Below the pieces are notes generated by a model, which saw nothing but the letters and a program-made list of their open reading frames with translations, did not search any database and was not told the origin of the DNA. A stretch of 55,080 bases of DNA from an uncultured Burkholderiales bacterium (lineage in GTDB: Bacteria; Pseudomonadota; Gammaproteobacteria; Burkholderiales; Burkholderiaceae_C), in assembly GCA_903864315.1 (NCBI GenBank), contig CAIPFK010000093.1, positions 1-55,080 on the forward strand, in the 5' to 3' direction. Of this stretch, positions 46,174 to 54,605 are shown piece by piece; the stretch's first letter is position 1; each line of letters opens with the position of its first letter. A program made the position numbers and the translations under genes.

Positions 46174-46355
46174 CTTGTCTCTCCCAGTTATTTTTGCTAG
46201 ATTGTGACACCAATTCCAAAAAAGCTCTTGGTGTGGGTTTTCCGTCAGGCCCGAGAGCCTGGCGACCCTTTGTGATGGGCTCGCTCTACAATGATCAACA
46301 GATTTTTTTAAACCCCCTCAATCCCCCCCTGCACGGCACCAACACTCGCCACGCC

Positions 46356-48170
46356 ATGACCCGCCCCCACCATCATTTGCACCCGCCCACCGTGGTCGCT
46401 CCCGCTCAAAAAGCCGTGAGCCTGATTTGGGGGCGTGAACACCAATCAAAACTGCAAGTGTTGATGACCCAACGCTCGAGCCAAGCGCGCTTTGCGCCAG
46501 GGGCCTATGTCTTTGCTGGCGGCAAGGTCGACGAGGAAGACCACACCTACGCTGCGCACTATGCCAAGCTGCATGCCCATCACCAAGCCCAGTCCCATGA
46601 AAATTCGCTCACGCCATACCGCGCACGCACCGAGCAAACCCATGAGCATTTGAGCCAAGCCGCAGCCGCGCTGCGAGAAAGCTTTGAAGAGGTGGGTCTG
46701 GTCTTGGTGAGGGACAAGACGGGTCATTTGCTGAGCGCCTCTGAGGTCTGGGGGCCAGGGGGACTGCGCCAAGAGCAGCCACTCTACGAGCAACTGAGCG
46801 TGCGTGACTGGCACCTGGCCTTGGACCATCTCTACGTCATGTGCCACTGGGTCACCGACCGCGATTTACCCATCCGCTTTGACGTGCCTTTTTTATGGGC
46901 CCAAGCCCCCCATGACCAAGACCCCCAGGTGACTGGCGATGAACAAGTCAACGCCGTGTGGCTTGAACCCCAGCAAGCCTTGAAGGGCTACCAAGCCAAG
47001 AGTCTTCACATGGTCTACCCCACCCTCAAAACCCTCAAACGACTGGAGGCTTTTGTGAGCTGCGACAGTGTCTTGGAGGCCTGCCAAAACAACCTGGCTT
47101 GGTTCAGCTCCACCCCCAGAGGTGGATTTGTCACCGGCCAAGAAACCCGCTACATGGAGCACGAAGGCCCTTACGGCGAGCTCGCCTTGGTCTGCCCCGA
47201 GGGCCAACTCAAGCACAGTTTGGACTGGCAAAGCGATGCCCCGGTGTCGCTGCTCAAAAACTTGCACCGCTTGACTGCGCCCAACCCCGGCCTCATGACC
47301 GGCCCGGGCACGAACACCTACATCGTGGGCACCCGTGCCAGTGGCTTCATCGTGATCGATCCAGGTCCCGCCGAGGCCCAACATTTGGAGCGCATTTGCC
47401 TCTTCACGCAAGGCGACATCCGCGCCATCGTCTGCACCCACTCGCACGCGGACCACTCTCCAGGTGCCAAACCTTTGCAGGCCATGTGCGCGGGGACCCC
47501 GCCCGTCATGGGGCTGTCCTCCCGGTCCACAGCCAAGGACAGTCATTATTTTGTGGCCGACCACGAGTTGTCCATGCACGAGCGCATTCGAGTGATCGAC
47601 GGAATGTCCAACAGCGAGGGTTTACAAGTGTCTTTGGACGGGGACACCGCGCTCAACAACGCGGCGTGCAGCCACACCTTGCGGGTCATCCACACGCCAG
47701 GACATGCGGCCAATCACCTGTGCTTGGTGTTGGAAGAAGAAGGCATTCTCTTCAGTGGCGACCACATTCTCAATGGGAGCACCACGATTGTGGATCCGCC
47801 AGACGGTTGCATGAGTGCCTATTTGGATTCGCTCGATGTTCTTCATGCCATTTGCGAGCAAGGCGACATTGAGTTCATTGCCCCTGCGCATGGGCATGTG
47901 ATGGGCAACTACCGCGGCGCGCCCCATGGCCCTTTGCAAATCATCACTCAACTCAAAAACCACCGCCTCAAGCGGGAAGCCAAAATCAAAACGGTCATGC
48001 TGGCCCACCCGAGTGACAGTTTGAACGAATGGGTCAAACGGGCTTATGACGATGTGCCCGAGCGGCTGTGGCCCGCGGCCATGCGCTCCTTGACAGCGCA
48101 TGTGAAGCGCCTTTTGGAGCTCGGCATGGACATGACCCCAATCCCTGAGGTCATGAAAGCTTTGAAGTGA
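46356..48170 (+). CDS. Nudix hydrolase fused to metallo-beta-lactamase-fold hydrolase
   Basis: 604 aa from the ATG at 46356; two earlier in-frame Mets (46149, 46275) are less likely because they precede any homology. Residues about 15-230 form a Nudix domain: FAPGAYVFAGGKVDEED and the Nudix box core RESFEEVG (107-114), split by a His-rich insertion. Residues about 300-600 form an MBL domain with HSHADH (362-367), GHAANHLCLV, FSGDHILNGST and the C-terminal APAHGH, resembling human LACTB2-type RNases. Nudix domains hydrolyse nucleoside diphosphate derivatives and MBL-fold enzymes cleave esters or RNA; the joint substrate is unknown. Similar fusions are known in Burkholderiales. Confidence 0.9.
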   Translation: MTRPHHHLHPPTVVAPAQKAVSLIWGREHQSKLQVLMTQRSSQARFAPGAYVFAGGKVDEEDHTYAAHYAKLHAHHQAQSHENSLTPYRARTEQTHEHLSQAAAALRESFEEVGLVLVRDKTGHLLSASEVWGPGGLRQEQPLYEQLSVRDWHLALDHLYVMCHWVTDRDLPIRFDVPFLWAQAPHDQDPQVTGDEQVNAVWLEPQQALKGYQAKSLHMVYPTLKTLKRLEAFVSCDSVLEACQNNLAWFSSTPRGGFVTGQETRYMEHEGPYGELALVCPEGQLKHSLDWQSDAPVSLLKNLHRLTAPNPGLMTGPGTNTYIVGTRASGFIVIDPGPAEAQHLERICLFTQGDIRAIVCTHSHADHSPGAKPLQAMCAGTPPVMGLSSRSTAKDSHYFVADHELSMHERIRVIDGMSNSEGLQVSLDGDTALNNAACSHTLRVIHTPGHAANHLCLVLEEEGILFSGDHILNGSTTIVDPPDGCMSAYLDSLDVLHAICEQGDIEFIAPAHGHVMGNYRGAPHGPLQIITQLKNHRLKREAKIKTVMLAHPSDSLNEWVKRAYDDVPERLWPAAMRSLTAHVKRLLELGMDMTPIPEVMKALK

Positions 48171-48198
48171 CCCATAAGTGACCCATAAATGACCCATT
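48166..48198 (+). repeat. 11-bp tandem repeat (3 copies) spanning the stop of the Nudix/MBL gene
   Basis: Units AGTGACCCATA (48166-48176 and 48177-48187) plus a degenerate third copy AATGACCCATT (48188-48198). Because the period is 11, the TGA inside each unit falls in a different frame, so stops exist in all three plus frames within 25 bases. Confidence 0.85.
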
Positions 48199-48426
48199 CA
48201 ACTCACTCGCCTGTTCTAAGAGCTCGTGAACCAAGGTGCCCATGGCCCATCGAGAAGATCAAAGAGATCGATGCAGACTTGGGTCTAGTGACTGCGCAGT
48301 TGCGACTGAGCAAGTCCATGTGACGGTTGCTCCTGAAAGACCCTGATCGCCAGTTTTTTTGAGCCTCGTGCCGATCAAGCCATCGCATCCACCAGCGGGT
48401 CAGTGTCCAATGGGTGGGCAAAAAAA

Positions 48427-48798
48427 GTGTGAAGCCTGCCGATACGCCGGATTCTGTGCACGCGACTAGACCCGAGGATCTCATCACGCGTGACCGTCAT
48501 TAATCTGGGCCGTGGGTCACCCACACGGCTCGGTGCTACCTACCCGCCTACCATCCTTGCGAAACCACAAGTCAAGCACTCAAGAATGCTTGGGATAGGC
48601 CTACTTGGTATTGCTGCGCGCAGAGATTGCCCGTTTCACCCGCCCACCGGCTTTGCAGTCGATGGGCGACTCGTCTCTGTTGCTCTGATCCTCACCTCAC
48701 GGTGGAGAGGTGTTACCTCCTGCGCCGTTCTGTGCAGTCCGGACGTTCCTCCCGCGCAGTGTTTCCACTCTTGCGCCGGCGACGGCCTAGCATGCTTC
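48427..48798 (-). ncRNA. rnpB: RNase P RNA (A-type)
   Basis: About 372 nt. The RNA processes tRNA 5' ends. The 5' GAAGC (48798-48794) pairs with the 3' GCTTC (48435-48431) as part of P1. Near the 5' end GAGGAACGTCCGGAC matches conserved region I of P4 (usual form GAGGAAAGTCC, one difference). Near the 3' end ACAGAATCCGGCGTATCGGC matches conserved region V and the P1 return. A T run (48426-48420) terminates it. An overlapping short protein-like frame on the minus strand is spurious. Confidence 0.95.
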
Positions 48799-48805
48799 AC
48801 AAGGT

Positions 48806-48834
48806 GTATTATCCCTTGAGTGATCGCTGTCCAA
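48806..48834 (-). promoter_or_regulatory. rnpB promoter
   Basis: On the minus strand: -35 TTGGAC (48834-48829), a 17-base spacer, and -10 TAATAC (48811-48806). This places the start near the first G of GAAGC at 48798. Strong match and correct spacing. Confidence 0.8.
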
Positions 48835-48848
48835 TTTAAAATGGACAG
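48827..48848. repeat. Inverted repeat overlapping the rnpB -35 region
   Basis: CTGTCCA - 8 bases - TGGACAG: perfect 7-bp arms spaced like an operator dyad. The left arm contains the rnpB -35 hexamer. It could bind a regulator, or act as a weak hairpin between rnpB and the divergent COG2509 gene. Confidence 0.5.
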
Positions 48849-48996
48849 ATCAATGCCCACAAGGCTTGCTGCGCTGTGGTGAAAACCACCAAGGACACCC
48901 AGTGCCCGTGTTTTCCAATGCATTGATCAACAACGCTTGTGAGGACCCAAGTGGGGGTGATCAAGCTTTTTTGCACTTTTTCTCTGTACATCATCC

Positions 48997-51048
48997 ATGC
49001 TCAGGCTCAGCGAACTCAAGATCAAACTCGACCGTGTCTGGTCAACCCAAACCAGCATCGAGGTGCTGAGCAATGATGCGCAAAAAATTGGCACCGAGAG
49101 ATGGCTTGAATCCATGGACCCCCAAGCCACGGATCCACAAACCGATCTGCACCGACAAGCGCCCCAGGCCCTTTTGGAGTTGGTGCTCTCGACCTTGAAC
49201 CTCAAAGACACCGAGCTCAAAGACTTGGTTGTCCACAAGAGAAGTTTTGATGCGCGAGGCGCGGGCCTGAATGTCGTCTACATCGTGGACTTCGAGCTCC
49301 AAAGCCATGAAGCAGAAATCAAGCTGCTTCAAGCGTTCACGGGCCCCACCGCCAAGTTACCTCGCCCTCACCTCACACCAACGCCTGACATGGCCTGGCA
49401 CCCCCAGGTGCTGCTGGCTGGCGTGGGCCCCCAAGGCGGTGAGACGCCCTCCCCAGAACAATGCATCGAGCGTTTGCGTGCACTCTCCCAGCGTCTGCCG
49501 TTTGTGAAACAAAGCCCTTCGCCCAGCACCCCGTCTGCTGGCCTGCACCGCCCGGTCGTCGTGGGCTTTGGCCCCTGCGGTATTTTTGCCGCCTTGATCT
49601 TGGCCCAACTCGGCCTCAGACCGATTGTGATCGAGCGCGGCAAAGCGGTGCGCGAGCGCACCAAAGACACGTGGGGGTTTTGGAGAAAAGGCCACTTCAA
49701 CGCGCAAAGCAATGCCCAGTTTGGCGAAGGGGGTGCGGGCACGTTTTCAGACGGGAAGCTTTACTCACAGATCAAAGACCCCCGATTTTTGGGGCGCCAA
49801 GTCATGCGCGAATTCGTCAAAGCGGGTGCCCCTGAAGAAATTTTGATGGTGGCTCACCCCCACATTGGCACCTTCAAATTGGTCAAAGTGGTGGAGCGCC
49901 TTCGAGAGCAAATCGTGGCCTTGGGTGGTGAAATCCGCTTTGAACAGTGCTTGGAGTCGCTGGAACTCGAAGGCAGCATCAACGCTCACCGACGCCTGCT
50001 CAAAGGTCTGCGCATCAAGGACTTGAAGACTCAAAACACCTACACCCTGGAGAGCGAGCACGTGGTGCTGGCGCTCGGTCACAGCGCACGCGACACCTTT
50101 GTCCACCTCTACCAACAAGGGGTTGCCATGCAAGCCAAGGCGTTTTCGCTGGGCTTTCGCATCGAGCACCCCCAGAGCACGATTGACCTTGCCCGTTGGG
50201 GCCGTCACGCCTCCCACCCTTTGCTCGGTGCTGCCGACTACAAACTCGTTCACCATGCCAACAACGGCAGAGACGTCTACAGCTTTTGCATGTGCCCAGG
50301 CGGAACCGTGGTGGCCGCTGCGTCTGAGCCCCATCAAGTGGTCACCAACGGCATGAGCCAATATTCGCGCAACGAGAGAAACGCCAACGCGGCCATCGTG
50401 GTTGGCATCACCCCTGAAGACTTCGGTGTGAACGCTCAATCGTTTGAGCACAGCATCGGCCCCAACGCCTTGCCCGGCCACACCTCAGGCGCGCTGCCCA
50501 TCACCAGTTTGTGGGGGCACAGCCCTGGGGTTCACCCGTTGTCAGGGTTGGTGATGCAACGCACCCTGGAGTCGAGCGCCTACACGCTTGGGGGCGAGAA
50601 CTACCATGCGCCCGCTCAGTTGGTGGGCGACTTTTTGAAGCGCCAAGCCTCTCGCGTCTTGGGAGACGTCGACCCGTCTTACCAACCGGGGGTGCATTTG
50701 ACGGACTTGAATGGGGCGCTCCCCGCCGAGTTGATCTCGGCCATGCACGAGGCCTTGCCCGCCTTTGGCCAAAAAATCAACGGGTTTGACCGACGCGATG
50801 CACTCTTGACGGGTGTGGAGACCCGAACCTCTTCGCCACTGCGAATGCCACGAGATGACGCGTTTGAGAGCATCAACACCGCTGGGCTTTATCCAGCGGG
50901 AGAAGGGGCCGGGTTTGCCGGGGGGATTTTGTCGGCCGGGGTCGATGGCATCAAAGTCGCAGAAGCCTTGGCGCAAAAAATTCTAAACACCCAACACCCA
51001 TCGAACCAATCCACAGGACCCCAACGCTCACGCCCATTCTCGCTCTAA
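48997..51048 (+). CDS. COG2509-type FAD-dependent oxidoreductase
   Basis: 683 aa, soluble. An N-terminal domain of about 180 residues (LRLSELKIKLDRV..., with VHKRSFDARG) precedes an FAD-binding Rossmann fold with GxGxxG as VVGFGPCGIFAAL (about 190-195), VIERGKAVRERT, and the long SNAQFGEGGAGTFSDGKLYSQIKD block diagnostic of the family. The C-terminus has the second FAD contact (GLYPAGEGAGFAGGILSAGVDGIKVAEAL). The family is broadly conserved but its reaction is not established. The last four bases overlap the convergent DUF3025 gene. Confidence 0.92.
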   Translation: MLRLSELKIKLDRVWSTQTSIEVLSNDAQKIGTERWLESMDPQATDPQTDLHRQAPQALLELVLSTLNLKDTELKDLVVHKRSFDARGAGLNVVYIVDFELQSHEAEIKLLQAFTGPTAKLPRPHLTPTPDMAWHPQVLLAGVGPQGGETPSPEQCIERLRALSQRLPFVKQSPSPSTPSAGLHRPVVVGFGPCGIFAALILAQLGLRPIVIERGKAVRERTKDTWGFWRKGHFNAQSNAQFGEGGAGTFSDGKLYSQIKDPRFLGRQVMREFVKAGAPEEILMVAHPHIGTFKLVKVVERLREQIVALGGEIRFEQCLESLELEGSINAHRRLLKGLRIKDLKTQNTYTLESEHVVLALGHSARDTFVHLYQQGVAMQAKAFSLGFRIEHPQSTIDLARWGRHASHPLLGAADYKLVHHANNGRDVYSFCMCPGGTVVAAASEPHQVVTNGMSQYSRNERNANAAIVVGITPEDFGVNAQSFEHSIGPNALPGHTSGALPITSLWGHSPGVHPLSGLVMQRTLESSAYTLGGENYHAPAQLVGDFLKRQASRVLGDVDPSYQPGVHLTDLNGALPAELISAMHEALPAFGQKINGFDRRDALLTGVETRTSSPLRMPRDDAFESINTAGLYPAGEGAGFAGGILSAGVDGIKVAEALAQKILNTQHPSNQSTGPQRSRPFSL

Positions 51049-51992
51049 CTGCCTGCCCGACTGCTCACCAAAGGCTTGGTGCGTGGCCGAAATACCCCCG
51101 TGTCTTCATAGTACCCCGATGCGTCCTGAGCGTGGGCCCAACCGGGGATGCCCATCAAGGGCAAGACCTCAAAGGGCTTGACCCTGAGTGGCTCACGACT
51201 CTCAATTTGCAAGGCACGGGTCAATGCGTCTTTCACGCTCGCGTCCCACAACTCTTGGTCAGACAAGACCGTGCCCATCGACACTGGGCCCAAGGGTGAG
51301 CTCACCCGCAGCACTTGTGCCGTGATGGACTTGTAAGGGTTCATCAATTTCTCCAGCAGTGCATGCCCCACCAGGTGGACATGGCACTGCGCCCAAGCGG
51401 CTCGTTCTGTGACGAACAAATCTGTCCAACGGTGCTCACACAGCGCTTGCCACATCGCATCCGTGCAACTCAAAAACACCCCGCTCTCATCGATCAAGGT
51501 GAGACTGTCTCTGAGCAAACCGCGTGGGGGCGGTGGGGCGCTGAGCTCACCTGGCCCTGGCCCCAAAGCCTGGGCTTGGGGTGGTGAGCTCAATTGACGA
51601 TCGATCGCTTGTCCCTGCAAGCGACTGATGAGCGCCTTGGTCTGCGGCCAACGGCACCATGACATGGCGTTGAAAAAATCATGCATGTGCTCTCGAGTGG
51701 GCACTTGGGCATGGGTTTGAATGAAGGTCTCGTAGGCGACTGCTTTGGGCAACTGTTCTTGCGGCACAAAGGCGACGTGTGGCCGCCGTGAGTCGACGGC
51801 ATGGACCTCTTCAAGGGTCTGGTTGAGCGAACGGCTCAGGGCGTGCCCCGAGTGCCAAAGTTCCAGGACTCTGGGGCCCCAAGGGTGCAAGGGCTTGAAC
51901 CAAGGCGTTTGCCAGTCCAGCGTGGGCATGTCGGCACTCAGAGGGGCGGGGGCGGGGCCGAGGGCGGGGGCGGGAGCAGGATTGGTCAACAT
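51045..51992 (-). CDS. DUF3025 domain-containing protein
   Basis: 315 aa, soluble. The core is VPTREHMHDFFNAMSWCRWPQTKALISRLQGQAI (about 98-130) followed by LTLIDESGVFLSC and a C-terminal region, the DUF3025 pattern. The N-terminus is a PAPAPALGPAPAP stretch; the DNA encoding it is a G-run array on the plus strand. The function is unknown. In related Burkholderiales it also follows pyrC, here 48 bp downstream of it. Confidence 0.85.
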   Translation of the reverse strand: MLTNPAPAPALGPAPAPLSADMPTLDWQTPWFKPLHPWGPRVLELWHSGHALSRSLNQTLEEVHAVDSRRPHVAFVPQEQLPKAVAYETFIQTHAQVPTREHMHDFFNAMSWCRWPQTKALISRLQGQAIDRQLSSPPQAQALGPGPGELSAPPPPRGLLRDSLTLIDESGVFLSCTDAMWQALCEHRWTDLFVTERAAWAQCHVHLVGHALLEKLMNPYKSITAQVLRVSSPLGPVSMGTVLSDQELWDASVKDALTRALQIESREPLRVKPFEVLPLMGIPGWAHAQDASGYYEDTGVFRPRTKPLVSSRAGS

Positions 51993-52040
51993 GTGACAAG
52001 TCCAAAACGCTTCAAACCGCTGATCCCCATTTGCAACTTG

Positions 52041-53084
52041 TTACTCGGTCACCACACGCCAAGGCAGATGCTCTTTGGCAAAGAGGGGCGTCAAGAGGTC
52101 CTTGCCATATGGGTAACTCTGCGGCAACTGCCAACTTTCGCGTCGCAAAGTCAGTGTCCCCTGGTTGCGGGGCAAACCATAAAAGTCAGCCCCAAAATGG
52201 GCGGCAAAGCCCTCGAGTTTGTCAAGCGCTTGAACACTCTCAAAGGCCTGAGCATAGAGCTCCATCGCCGAGGCCGCTGTATAGCATCCCGCACAGCCAC
52301 ACGCGTGCTCTTTGAGGTGAACGGCATGCGGCGCGCTGTCCGTGCCCAAGAAAAACCGAGGATCCGCGCTGGTGGCCGCAGCCAAGAGCGCCAAGCGGTG
52401 ATGTTCACGCTTGAGAACTGGCAAACAATAATAATGGGGCCTGACCCCTCCCACAAAAATTGCATTTCGGTTGAGCAGCAAATGGTTGGCGGTGAGTGTT
52501 GCCGCCGTGTGGATGGCTTGGCTTTGCACAAACTGCACAGCGTCTTGGGTGGTGATGTGTTCGAACACAATGTTGAGCTCAGGAAAATGCGCTCTCAAGG
52601 GCTTCATGTGCCGCTCAATGAACACCGCCTCTCGGTCAAAGAGATCCACCTGGGGGTCGGTGACCTCGGCGTGAATCAAGAGCAAAAGACCGTGGCGCTG
52701 CATGGCATCGAGCACTGGGTAAATGAGCTCGATGCGGGTGACGCCGGAGTCACTGTTGGTGGTGGCCCCCGATGGGTAGAGTTTGCAAGCCACCACGCCA
52801 GCGGCGGCGGCGGCTTGGATCTCTTGAGGACTGGTCACATCGGTCAAATAAAGCGTCATCAGTGGCTCAAAATCAAGCCCCCTTGGAAGCGCAGCCAAGA
52901 TCCGCGCTCGGTACTCCATCGCCAAGGCCGTGGTGGTGACAGGTGGCTTCAAATTGGGCATGATCACCGCTCTCGCAAACTGGCGTGCCGTGTGGGGCAA
53001 TACCGCGGCGAGCGCCTCGCCATCTCTCAAGTGCAAGTGCCAGTCATCGGGCCTGGTGAGGGTGAGTTGCAAGGGGGTTGTCAT
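52041..53084 (-). CDS. pyrC: Dihydroorotase (class II)
   Basis: 347 aa, typical of E. coli-type PyrC. It cyclises carbamoyl aspartate to dihydroorotate in pyrimidine synthesis. [13 protein letters not shown] holds the first zinc-binding Hx[15 protein letters not shown] and [20 protein letters not shown] (carboxylated Lys) follow, [19 protein letters not shown] and [14 protein letters not shown] hold further ligands, and [25 protein letters not shown] the catalytic Asp. It lies 36 bp downstream of the ABC ATPase. Confidence 0.97.
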   Translation of the reverse strand: MTTPLQLTLTRPDDWHLHLRDGEALAAVLPHTARQFARAVIMPNLKPPVTTTALAMEYRARILAALPRGLDFEPLMTLYLTDVTSPQEIQAAAAAGVVACKLYPSGATTNSDSGVTRIELIYPVLDAMQRHGLLLLIHAEVTDPQVDLFDREAVFIERHMKPLRAHFPELNIVFEHITTQDAVQFVQSQAIHTAATLTANHLLLNRNAIFVGGVRPHYYCLPVLKREHHRLALLAAATSADPRFFLGTDSAPHAVHLKEHACGCAGCYTAASAMELYAQAFESVQALDKLEGFAAHFGADFYGLPRNQGTLTLRRESWQLPQSYPYGKDLLTPLFAKEHLPWRVVTE

Positions 53085-53103
53085 GTGTTGATCTTTTCTT
53101 GGG

Positions 53104-53118
53104 GCATCGCTTCGATGC
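53104..53118 (-). repeat. Short perfect hairpin between the ABC ATPase and pyrC
   Basis: GCATCG-CTT-CGATGC, 6-bp arms, just after the ATPase stop. No T run follows on the minus strand, so it is at best an RNA-stabilising hairpin or a weak, Rho-independent-like terminator. Confidence 0.5.
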
Positions 53119-53120
53119 GT

Positions 53121-53855
53121 TCAATGTTGCAAGATTTTGCCCAAAAATTCTTTGGTGCGCGCTTGGCGTCTCTCAGGATGGTTGAAAAACTCGTCCTTGC
53201 TGCAGTCCTCCAAGATGCGCCCCACATCCATGAAGATCACCCGACTGCCCACACGCTTGGCAAAGCCCATCTCATGGGTGACACACATCATGGTCATGCC
53301 GTCGTGGGCCAGTGAGGTCATCACATCGAGCACCTCCCCCACCATCTCGGGGTCGAGCGCTGAGGTGGGCTCGTCAAAGAGCATCACCTTGGGGTCCATG
53401 GTCAACGCACGTGCAATGGCCACGCGTTGCTGCTGCCCGCCCGAGAGTTGGGCGGGGTATTTGTCCTTGTGGGCCAAGAGACCCACACGCTCCAAGTACT
53501 TGAGGCCGTGCGTTGCCGCTTGGTCCACACTGCGGCCCAAAACTTTGATTTGGGCCAAGGTTAAATTCTCCATCACACTCAGATGCGGAAAGAGCTCAAA
53601 GTGCTGAAACACCATGCCCACTTGGCTCCTCAATGTGGGCAAGGATGTGGCGGGGTCGTGCACCGGCACGCCATCGACATAGATTTCACCTTGCTGGATG
53701 GGCTCCAGCGCATTGATGGTTTTGATGAGGGTGGACTTGCCCGAACCCGATGGGCCACAAATCACCACCACCTCGCCCAAGGCAATCTGGGTACTGCAGT
53801 CGTTGAGCACCTGGGTCTGACCGTACCATTTGCTCACGTGCTTGAGTTCAATCAT
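53121..53855 (-). CDS. Polar amino-acid ABC transporter ATP-binding protein (GltL/GlnQ-like)
   Basis: 244 aa from the ATG at 53855, preceded by AAGGA; an upstream TTG would add five residues. It is a complete ABC ATPase: Walker [11 protein letters not shown]-loop [13 protein letters not shown], signature [15 protein letters not shown], Walker [15 protein letters not shown], and a switch His in [11 protein letters not shown]. It energises uptake through the two downstream-listed permeases. The closest wording is the glutamate/aspartate system; the substrate needs the binding protein, which is not in the window. Confidence 0.95.
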   Translation of the reverse strand: MIELKHVSKWYGQTQVLNDCSTQIALGEVVVICGPSGSGKSTLIKTINALEPIQQGEIYVDGVPVHDPATSLPTLRSQVGMVFQHFELFPHLSVMENLTLAQIKVLGRSVDQAATHGLKYLERVGLLAHKDKYPAQLSGGQQQRVAIARALTMDPKVMLFDEPTSALDPEMVGEVLDVMTSLAHDGMTMMCVTHEMGFAKRVGSRVIFMDVGRILEDCSKDEFFNHPERRQARTKEFLGKILQH

Positions 53856-53934
53856 GCTGAGGTCCTTCAAGACATTGTGTGTTGGGTTTTAATGTAGTCA
53901 ACGATGGGGGCACGGGTGGCGGGTGCAATCCCCC

Positions 53935-54603
53935 TCACCTCACGATGGCAATGCGAGTTTCCAGCCGCTTCACCCCCCAAGAGGCGGCCCAGCTCAAGGC
54001 GAAATAAATCACCGCTGCGAGCAAATAGGCTTCTTCAGGCCGGCCATATATTTTGCCAGCGGTCACGAATCCTTTGAGCAAATCATAAGCACCAATGGCA
54101 TAGACCAATGAGGTGTCTTGAAAGAGCACGATGGTCTGGGTAAAGATCACGGGCAGCATGTTGCGAAACGCTTGCGGCAAGATCACATGCTGCAAGCTTT
54201 GTGCGGGGGTGAGCCCAAGCGCCAGCGCAGCATTCTTTTGACCGGGAGAGACGGAAGCAATGCCTGCTCGCATGATTTCACTGAAATACGCGGCCTCAAA
54301 GGCCACAAAGGTGAAATACGCAGAAAACTCCACGCCAATGGAGTGACCGGTGAGGAGCGGGATGAGCAAATAAAACCACAAGATCACCATCACCAAGGGG
54401 ATCGAGCGCATGGTGTTGACATAAAAAGCGCTGAGCGCAGAGAGCGCCTTCAATCCCGAGAGCCGGCAGATGGCCAACAGCGTGCCAATCACCAACCCAC
54501 CCAGGCTTGCAACCACGGTGAGCTGCACACTAAAGACAAAGCCTTGCAAGATGAACTTGCGCATGAGCTCGAGCGTCACAAAACTCAGATCAAGGTCCAG
54601 CAT
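53935..54603 (-). CDS. Amino-acid ABC transporter permease (GltK-like)
   Basis: 222 aa, about five transmembrane helices. The HisM/GlnP-type permease signature is VTLELMRKFILQGFVFSVQLTVVASLGG, and the EAA loop is EAAYFSEIMRAGIASVSPGQKNAALALGLTPAQSLQHVILPQAFRNMLPV, which docks on the ATPase. It starts 2 bp after the stop of the first permease gene. It ends 80 bp before the ATPase gene. Confidence 0.94.
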   Translation of the reverse strand: MLDLDLSFVTLELMRKFILQGFVFSVQLTVVASLGGLVIGTLLAICRLSGLKALSALSAFYVNTMRSIPLVMVILWFYLLIPLLTGHSIGVEFSAYFTFVAFEAAYFSEIMRAGIASVSPGQKNAALALGLTPAQSLQHVILPQAFRNMLPVIFTQTIVLFQDTSLVYAIGAYDLLKGFVTAGKIYGRPEEAYLLAAVIYFALSWAASWGVKRLETRIAIVR

Positions 54604-54605
54604 GG

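Noticed and set aside
48203-48487. Short minus-strand protein-like frame overlapping the 3' part of rnpB
   Set aside because: It runs into the RNase P RNA structure and terminator, and the composition is not protein-like.
51801-53315. Plus-strand open frame of 504 codons across DUF3025 and pyrC
   Set aside because: It covers two real minus-strand genes in mirror frame and lacks any family motif.
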